DNA of 64,000 bases from Chitinophagaceae bacterium. Its GTDB lineage: Bacteria > Bacteroidota > Bacteroidia > Chitinophagales > Chitinophagaceae. Positions 59,505-64,000 of the stretch are shown piece by piece (the stretch's first letter is position 1; every line of letters begins with the position of its first letter). A model generated the notes under the pieces. That model had not been told where the DNA came from, made no database searches, and saw nothing but the letters and a program-made list of their open reading frames with translations. Both the position numbers and the translations under genes were made by a program. The DNA is taken from positions 1 through 64,000 of the forward strand of contig SEAC01000015.1 in assembly GCA_004173235.1 (NCBI GenBank), given 5' to 3'.

Positions 59505-59512
59505 CAAAGATA
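59505..59512 (-). promoter_or_regulatory. -7 box of kdsA (probable leaderless start)
   Basis: TATCTTTG on the minus strand, with a four-base spacer to the ATG at 59500. Confidence 0.65.
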
Positions 59513-59530
59513 AGCGCCTGTTTTTGGTGG

Positions 59531-59923
59531 TCATTTCGGAAACTGCCAAACGAGGCGTTTGATGCCGTCCTTCACGCGCTCCACATTGAAGTTGATCAGG
59601 TAGCCCAGGGGTGCGGGGCGCAGTTTGAGATAGGTGAGTGTTTGAGCCTGGTAGAGGGGGCGCATCATTTCCACGGCTTTGAACTCCACGATCACGGCTC
59701 CATCCACGAGCATGTCCAGCTCGTAGCATTTCCCTGCACTGTGCCCTTTGTAGATTAGTTGAAGCGGGATGTCCAGTTGAACTTTCAGGCCCCTCGACTC
59801 CAGTTCGAGCTTCATGCAGAACTTGTAGGCGGATTCCAGCAATCCTGGTCCGAGTGCACGATGTACGGTGATGGCGGCGTCGACGATTTCTGTGCCGATG
59901 CGATTCAGTTGTGCTGCTGTCAT
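59531..59923 (-). CDS. GxxExxY protein (PD-(D/E)XK nuclease-like superfamily)
   Basis: 130 residues from MTAAQLNRIGTEI. The family signature GPGLLESAY is near residue 27. ELDMLVDGAVIVEFKAVEMM carries a D...ExK arrangement like PD-(D/E)XK nucleases (Asp in ELD, Glu and Lys in VEFK). The C-terminal ALGYLINFNVERVKDGIKRLV is typical. The cellular role of the family is not known; members are scattered and often near repeats, as here. It lies 18 bases upstream of the kdsA promoter on the same strand. The start at 59923 is preferred over an ATG nine codons earlier, because the family begins at that point. Confidence 0.88.
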   Translation of the reverse strand: MTAAQLNRIGTEIVDAAITVHRALGPGLLESAYKFCMKLELESRGLKVQLDIPLQLIYKGHSAGKCYELDMLVDGAVIVEFKAVEMMRPLYQAQTLTYLKLRPAPLGYLINFNVERVKDGIKRLVWQFPK

Positions 59924-60027
59924 CGTGCAAAGCTTCGATGGGCGTTGCAATTGACCATGTTGAAAACCACACTTTCGAATGGGATTTTTCCCGGAAAAAA
60001 CTGTTCATCGAATCATTCAGCAATTGG

Positions 60028-60410
60028 ATTTGTAACGCAGAGAAAGGAGGTCAATGAGAACGCAGGGTGGGCTGAGACGCAACGTTCGCTTACGTTGAAA
60101 GAAGCTGTCGAAAAGGCATCGCAGATGTTGCTGATCGTAGGGCAGAGTAGCGCTGATCCAGCATTGTTGGGCATTCGATCTTTCGTACTACTCTTTGCTT
60201 CTCCCAAATCCTCTGTGACCAAAAAAAATCTCCTTTCTCTGCGAAACAATGCACGGTTGGCTTGGTATGTCCGCGCGCACCGATTTTTGTAACGCAGAGA
60301 AGTGAGGTCAATTAGAACGCAGGGTTGGCTGAGACCAACGTTGGTGGACTTTAACAGTTGCATTTTGACAGGCACGGCGGACGCCGCCGATCGTAGGGCA
60401 GAGCAACTGC
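60028..60410. repeat. Two diverged direct repeats with an internal inverted copy
   Basis: Block 1 (from 60028; tgtaacgcagagaaaggagg) recurs from 60286 as tgtaacgcagagaagtgagg, with continuing similarity to gatcgtagggcagag at 60135 and 60390. This is a duplicated unit of about 125 bp with an offset near 255. An inverted piece ctcctttctctgcg lies at 60230-60243. No gene is convincing in this gap. Confidence 0.75.
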
Positions 60411-60514
60411 TGCGCAGTCATGAGCGGAGGGTGAACTACGGTCGGACAGATTGAACCGGTTGCGACGGCAATAGGGCAACCACAAACCACAAACCACAAA
60501 CTCCAAACTCTCTC
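60411..60514. other. Intergenic region with acaaacca-type repeat (60479-60510)
   Basis: Apart from four copies of a caaaccacaa-like unit at 60479-60510, nothing recognisable lies here before the promoter of the threonine dehydrogenase gene. Confidence 0.5.
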
Positions 60515-60522
60515 TATCTTCG
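60515..60522 (+). promoter_or_regulatory. -7 box of tdh
   Basis: TATCTTCG, 11 bases before the ATG at 60534. Confidence 0.55.
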
Positions 60523-60533
60523 CCGCAGCCTAT

Positions 60534-61478
60534 ATGAAACAAGAAAAAATACTCGTGATCGGCGCGTCCGGTCAGATCGGAGTGGAGCTCACCCTCGCCC
60601 TCCGCCAGCGCTACGGCGCGCAGAACGTCATCGCGTCCGACCTGCGCGAGCAAAACCCGCTGCTCGAAGGCACAGGGCCTTACGTATCGCTCGACGTAAT
60701 GAACAAGGAAATGCTCCACGTTCAGGTGATCCGTCAAAACGTGACGCAGATCTACCTGCTTGCCGCCATCCTCTCCGCCACCGGCGAAAAGAACCCCAAC
60801 CTCGCCTGGCACCTCAACATGCAGGGCCTCCTCAACGTGCTCGACATCGCGCGCGAAGAAAAACTCACCAAAATATACTGGCCATCCAGCATCGCAGTGT
60901 TCGGCCCCACCTCACCCAAAAAAGACTGCCCTCAACAAACGGTCATCGAACCCACAACGGTCTACGGCATCTCCAAATACGCAGGGGAGTTCTGGTGCAA
61001 CTATTACTTCCTCAAATATGGTGTAGACGTACGCTCGCTGCGCTACCCAGGATTGATCTCGTATAAGTCAGCCCCCGGCGGCGGCACTACCGACTATGCC
61101 GTGGAGATCTACCACGAAGCGCTTGCCGACGGGCAGTATGATTGCTTCCTGAGCGAGGATACCTACCTGCCCATGATGTACATGCCCGACGCCATCCGCG
61201 CCACTATCGAACTGATGGAAGCGCCGAAAGAGCAGATCAAGGTGCGCACTTCGTACAACCTTTCGGGAATGAGTTTCTCACCGAAAGAGATTGCCGCCGA
61301 GATCAAAAAACACATACCGGGATTTACGATCGACTACAAACCCGACTACCGCCAGGCCATCGCCGACAGCTGGCCGCAAAGCATCGACGATTCGGTTGCC
61401 CGCGAGCAGTGGGGGTGGAACGAGGAATACGGTCTCGCGCGTATGACCGCGGATATGCTGGCCAACCTGAAGCAGTAA
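60534..61478 (+). CDS. L-threonine 3-dehydrogenase, short-chain (SDR) type
   Basis: 314 residues. The extended SDR fold has ILVIGASGQIGVELTLALR at the N-terminus (NAD site), LLAAILSATGEKNPNLAWHLNMQG and the catalytic YGISKYAGE (Tyr-x3-Lys). The segment LRYPGLISYKSAPGGGTTDYAVEIYHEAL is the hallmark that separates this family from UDP-glucose epimerases; it matches animal and Flavobacterium-type threonine dehydrogenases. The reaction is L-threonine plus NAD to 2-amino-3-ketobutyrate. The partner kbl (glycine C-acetyltransferase) is not in the window. The following gene starts 20 bases later but has its own -7 box. Confidence 0.9.
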   Translation: MKQEKILVIGASGQIGVELTLALRQRYGAQNVIASDLREQNPLLEGTGPYVSLDVMNKEMLHVQVIRQNVTQIYLLAAILSATGEKNPNLAWHLNMQGLLNVLDIAREEKLTKIYWPSSIAVFGPTSPKKDCPQQTVIEPTTVYGISKYAGEFWCNYYFLKYGVDVRSLRYPGLISYKSAPGGGTTDYAVEIYHEALADGQYDCFLSEDTYLPMMYMPDAIRATIELMEAPKEQIKVRTSYNLSGMSFSPKEIAAEIKKHIPGFTIDYKPDYRQAIADSWPQSIDDSVAREQWGWNEEYGLARMTADMLANLKQ

Positions 61479-61486
61479 GTTTCTGC

Positions 61487-61494
61487 TATTTTCG
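61487..61494 (+). promoter_or_regulatory. -7 box of the membrane protein gene at 61499 (probable leaderless start)
   Basis: TATTTTCG is followed by atca and the ATG at 61499. Confidence 0.5.
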
Positions 61495-61498
61495 ATCA

Positions 61499-61990
61499 AT
61501 GGCCCAATTCATCAGCCGGCCCTCTTTTGTGTTGCACGACGATGTAAGGCTGCATCGGAGCGCGGGCTACCTTTTTGTGACCGTTGGCCTGCTCATTCTT
61601 TGCTGGCGTCCGTTTATATGGATCTTGTGGGGAGGGCTGATCGCCGCAGGTGCAACCGCATTGTGGCGCGCGAAACGCAACAGCGTCCTCGTCGAGATCG
61701 GGCCCAACGGAATTTGGCGCGGTGCCGAATTCATAACCGACTGGAACGGGTTTGTCAGCGCCCGTATAACTACGGAACGGGATCAGGATTACCGCCGTCG
61801 CTCGATCGTTCACCAGATCCTCGAGATAGACCATCAACATATGGATGGATCCGTGTTTCGCCGCAAGCTGAATATCAGCGATGCGCCCGATTTCAACACG
61901 ACCGCATTATTGGAAGCAATAGATTATTTCCAGAGCACGGGCGTTGGTTTTGTGCCGCAACAGCCCCGAAAGCCTGCCCTGCCGCGCTAA
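61499..61990 (+). CDS. Small membrane protein with two N-terminal transmembrane segments
   Basis: 163 residues. A short N-terminal cytosolic piece (MAQFISRPSFVLHDDVRLHRS) is followed by a transmembrane hairpin (GYLFVTVGLLILCWRPFIWILWGGLIAAGATALW). A cytosolic beta-rich region comes next (SVLVEIGPNGIWRGAEFITDWNGFVSARITTERD, VHQILEIDHQHMDGSVFRRKLNISD), ending in a helix and Pro-rich tail. The layout of two membrane segments and a PH-like beta domain resembles small bPH-type membrane proteins, but homology is not established. A much longer in-frame start lies inside tdh and is rejected because the -7 box sits directly before 61499. Confidence 0.7.
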   Translation: MAQFISRPSFVLHDDVRLHRSAGYLFVTVGLLILCWRPFIWILWGGLIAAGATALWRAKRNSVLVEIGPNGIWRGAEFITDWNGFVSARITTERDQDYRRRSIVHQILEIDHQHMDGSVFRRKLNISDAPDFNTTALLEAIDYFQSTGVGFVPQQPRKPALPR

Positions 61991-62016
61991 AAGTCCGACC
62001 GGCGCCAAGTGCCGGT

Positions 62017-62024
62017 TATCTTTG
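62017..62024 (+). promoter_or_regulatory. -7 box of the DUF1275 gene (probable leaderless start)
   Basis: TATCTTTG followed by cgcc and the ATG at 62029. Confidence 0.65.
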
Positions 62025-62028
62025 CGCC

Positions 62029-62766
62029 ATGTTCCGCCACGTTGGCAAGGCCCGCACGGAGAATCATAACCGAAGGATCGCTTCATTGCTTTCCTTCGTA
62101 GCGGGCATCGTTAATGTCGCCGGATTTCTTTCCATCCACAGGCTCACTACCAACGTAACCGGTCACTTTGCGTTTCTGATGGAAGAAGTGCTGGCTGCCC
62201 GTTGGGTGGGCGCCGCGGTATTTGCCTTTTATCTTCTCAGCTTTCTTTTGGGAGCTTTCGTTGCCAGCCTGCTTATCGAGCGTGTGTCAGTTCGGGGCGA
62301 GCAATACGTGTACGCCGTTCCTGCCTCCGTAGAAATACTGATTCTCACCTGCGCGGGCCTTGGTTGGCGCTGGCTTCATGCCGCTCCCGACGTGCTCGCC
62401 TGCAGCCTTCTTTTTGCAATGGGTCTGCAAAACGCTATGGCCACGTCCATCTCGCAGGCAAGGGTGCGCACTACCCATCTCACCGGGCTCTTCACCGACC
62501 TCGGCATCGAGCTTTCCCAACTATTGTTTTATAAAAGTGCCGCGCAGAAAGCCCGCCTCCATGCATCCATTCGCCTGCGAACGACGATCATCGGCTTTTT
62601 CTTTGCCGGAGGTATTGCGGGCGGGTTGGCTTACACCCGGATGGAGAGTTACGTGCTTGTGGTGGCCGCCGCGCTGCTCCTCGCGGGCCTGGTGTACGAT
62701 CAGCTGAAAGTGCGTGTGCGCCTTCTGGCACGGCGGTTCAAGGGCACGCGAAGTTATAAGCCCTGA
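62029..62766 (+). CDS. YoaK family (DUF1275) membrane protein
   Basis: 245 residues with about six membrane segments. DUF1275 hallmarks are visible: LLSFVAGIVNVAGFLSIHRLTTNVTGHF near the start, AMGLQNAMATSISQARVRTTHLTGLFTDLGIELSQLL in the second half, and closing membrane helices (IIGFFFAGGIAGGLAYTRM, YVLVVAAALLLAGLVYDQL). Transport of a small molecule is often suggested for the family, but no substrate is established. The start is fixed by the -7 box four bases upstream. The stop is directly adjacent to the stop of the convergent regulator gene, with no terminator between them. Confidence 0.88.
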   Translation: MFRHVGKARTENHNRRIASLLSFVAGIVNVAGFLSIHRLTTNVTGHFAFLMEEVLAARWVGAAVFAFYLLSFLLGAFVASLLIERVSVRGEQYVYAVPASVEILILTCAGLGWRWLHAAPDVLACSLLFAMGLQNAMATSISQARVRTTHLTGLFTDLGIELSQLLFYKSAAQKARLHASIRLRTTIIGFFFAGGIAGGLAYTRMESYVLVVAAALLLAGLVYDQLKVRVRLLARRFKGTRSYKP

Positions 62767-63408
62767 TCACGATCCGATCAGCCGGTGCTCATAGGCATAC
62801 TTGATCAGCCCCAGCACACTGTTGGTGCCGGTCTTCCGGAAGATGTTCTTGCGATGCGTTTCCACGGTTCGCTCCGAGATGAAAAGCTGTTCGGCGATCT
62901 GCTTATTGCTGTATTCTTTTTCGATCAGTCGCAGTATTTCAATCTCGCGTTCGGTAAGATGCGCTGCCTCATTCTCCTTGCGCCGCTGCTGCGAGCGCTG
63001 CATTTCCTGAAGCACTTCTTCGGCGAAATAAATGCCACCGTCGGCGATCTTTTCGATCGCATGCACAAGTTCCTCTTTGCCGATGTTCTTCAGAACGTAA
63101 CCCGAGATGCTCGCTTCTTCGATCATCTCGTTCACGAGGCCGCCTTCTCCGCTCATCGACAATGCAAGGATCTTTATGTCGGGGAAGTGCGTGCGCACCT
63201 CGCGGGCCAGCACGTTTCCAGGCATAACGGGCATCATCACATCCGTGAGGAGCACGTCCACCGGCTCCGCCTTCAGTTTTGCCAACACCTCGGTAGGGTC
63301 GTTGGTGGCAAAGGCAAAGCGGAACTGGGGCTCATCGCGCAGCAACGATTGCAATCCATCGATCACGATCTGGTGGTCGTCCACGAAAGCGAGGGAGATC
63401 TTTCTCAT
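62767..63408 (-). CDS. NarL/FixJ family response regulator
   Basis: 213 residues. The receiver domain (about 1-120) carries FVDDHQIVIDGL, the acceptor Asp in VDVLLTDVMMPVMPG, and the switch/Lys region SGYVLKNIGKEE. A C-terminal LuxR-type helix-turn-helix (about 147-205) reads LTEREIEILRLIEKEYSNKQIAEQLFISERTVETHRKNIFRKTG. It therefore binds DNA when phosphorylated. The ATG overlaps the stop of the upstream histidine kinase gene (ATGA), making a classic two-gene operon in which the HisKA_3-type kinase is its partner. Confidence 0.95.
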   Translation of the reverse strand: MRKISLAFVDDHQIVIDGLQSLLRDEPQFRFAFATNDPTEVLAKLKAEPVDVLLTDVMMPVMPGNVLAREVRTHFPDIKILALSMSGEGGLVNEMIEEASISGYVLKNIGKEELVHAIEKIADGGIYFAEEVLQEMQRSQQRRKENEAAHLTEREIEILRLIEKEYSNKQIAEQLFISERTVETHRKNIFRKTGTNSVLGLIKYAYEHRLIGS

Positions 63409-64000
63409 GTGTGTGCGGGCTGTTTAAGGGTACGTTGCAAGGGTACGTGTATCGAAACGACGGTACCTCGTCCGGGCTGCGCGTCAAACTCTACGGCGCC
63501 TTTGAGGTATTCCACGCGCGTGCGGATGTTGCGAAGGCCAATGCCCTCGGCTGCCGTAGTCGGGTCGAAGCCGCGCCCGTTATCTTCCACCGTTGCGGTC
63601 AGCTCGAGGTCGTCGCGCACGATGGCGATGTCGAGCGTGTGCGCGCCGGAGTGCTTGATCACGTTGTTGACGCACTCCTGGATCACACGATACAGCACCG
63701 TTTCGATGTTGCCGTCCAGGCGTTCGTCGAGGCCCTCGGTGTAGAGGTGCACCTGCAACGCTTTGTGGTCGATCTTGTCGATGAATTCGCGCACGGCTGC
63801 TGCAAGGCTGTTCTTCAGCAGTGCGTTGGGCATCATGTTGTGGCTCACCGAGCGCACCTCGCGGCAGCTTTCGTCCACCAACGCTACAATGCGGTCGTAG
63901 TCGGCAGAGTGCTCTGGGTTGCGCAGCTCCAGGCGGTGCGATAATGCGGAAAGGTTCATGCGCGCCGCGCTCATCATCTGCCCCACGCCGTCGTGCAGGT
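63405..64000 (-). CDS. Sensor histidine kinase of the NarX/LiaS type (5' end beyond window)
   Basis: Only the C-terminal part is inside the window. The frame stays open to the edge, where the HisKA_3 motif LHDGVGQMMSAARMNLSAL (acceptor His) begins; the sensor domain must lie beyond position 64000. The HATPase follows with ETVLYRVIQECVNNVIKHS (N box), ATVEDNGRGFDPTTAAEGIGLRNI (G1/G2) and GRGTVVSIHVPL. It overlaps the response regulator start by 4 bases and is the likely phosphodonor for it. Confidence 0.93.
   Translation of the reverse strand, partial: LHDGVGQMMSAARMNLSALSHRLELRNPEHSADYDRIVALVDESCREVRSVSHNMMPNALLKNSLAAAVREFIDKIDHKALQVHLYTEGLDERLDGNIETVLYRVIQECVNNVIKHSGAHTLDIAIVRDDLELTATVEDNGRGFDPTTAAEGIGLRNIRTRVEYLKGAVEFDAQPGRGTVVSIHVPLQRTLKQPAHT

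Noticed and set aside
61142..61498. An extended start for the membrane protein, overlapping tdh
   Set aside because: The upstream part reads tdh in another frame, and a -7 box lies directly before 61499.

Overview
The window is a chromosomal segment of a Gram-negative Bacteroidota bacterium, most likely Chitinophagaceae (inferred; no marker gene here fixes the genus). The evidence is the recurrent Bacteroidota -7 promoter box TAnnTTTG (variants TAnnTTCG, TAnnTTGC) in front of many genes, a protein with a type IX secretion (T9SS) C-terminal sorting domain, KdsA (so LPS is made), a short-chain-type threonine dehydrogenase, OmpA with calcium-binding thrombospondin type-3 repeats, and a DAHP synthase-chorismate mutase fusion. 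The DNA looks GC-rich in coding regions, with AT-rich repeated intergenic stretches.

Layout. 1-16.8 kb holds housekeeping genes: mutS, a SpoU-type rRNA/tRNA methyltransferase, a UbiA-type prenyltransferase, ruvX, def, an RluD-type pseudouridine synthase, lipB, a PLP enzyme, a nucleotidyltransferase, an ECF sigma factor beside a membrane-anchored trypsin-like protease, and a DEAD-box helicase. 16.8-23.5 kb is an aromatic amino acid operon: aminotransferase, tyrA, DAHP synthase-chorismate mutase, aroB, aroA, aroC. It is preceded by what reads as a complete transcription attenuator: a -7 box, a 22-codon leader peptide rich in Tyr/Trp/Phe, mutually exclusive antiterminator and terminator hairpins, and a T-run. 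23.5-28.7 kb holds cell-wall genes (VanX-type dipeptidase, L,D-transpeptidase, RlpA-like protein, OmpA) and a FemAB/GNAT-like protein. 28.7-37.7 kb holds two tandem M1 metallopeptidases, a polyprenyl glycosylphosphotransferase, a Gfo/Idh/MocA oxidoreductase, and a large catalase, followed by tRNA-Asp. 38.2-48.4 kb is a signalling island: a 7TM-type histidine kinase, a decayed YceI gene fragment, a single-domain response regulator, a 2041-residue soluble hybrid kinase with ten 92-residue HAMP-type repeats, and a receiver-histidine kinase. 49.7-52.9 kb is a compact phage-like cassette: an S24/LexA-type repressor divergent from a five-gene operon that includes a Sak4-like ATPase. It has no integrase or virion genes. 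53-64 kb holds a T9SS-exported protein, an amine oxidase, class I aldolase, kdsA, a GxxExxY protein amid repeats, threonine dehydrogenase, a DUF1275 protein and a NarL-type two-component pair cut by the window end.

Intergenic DNA is unusually structured. There are three copies of a 130-160 bp inverted-repeat element with agaacgcagat-like ends, a 22-bp tandem array of about 11 units, a 120-bp element with 11-bp inverted ends, a perfect 15-bp-arm palindrome that supplies a stop codon, and recurring low-complexity families (attcgatattc-like, acaaacca-like, caaaacctc). Many -7 boxes lie only 3-11 bases before the start codon, so many transcripts here are probably leaderless.
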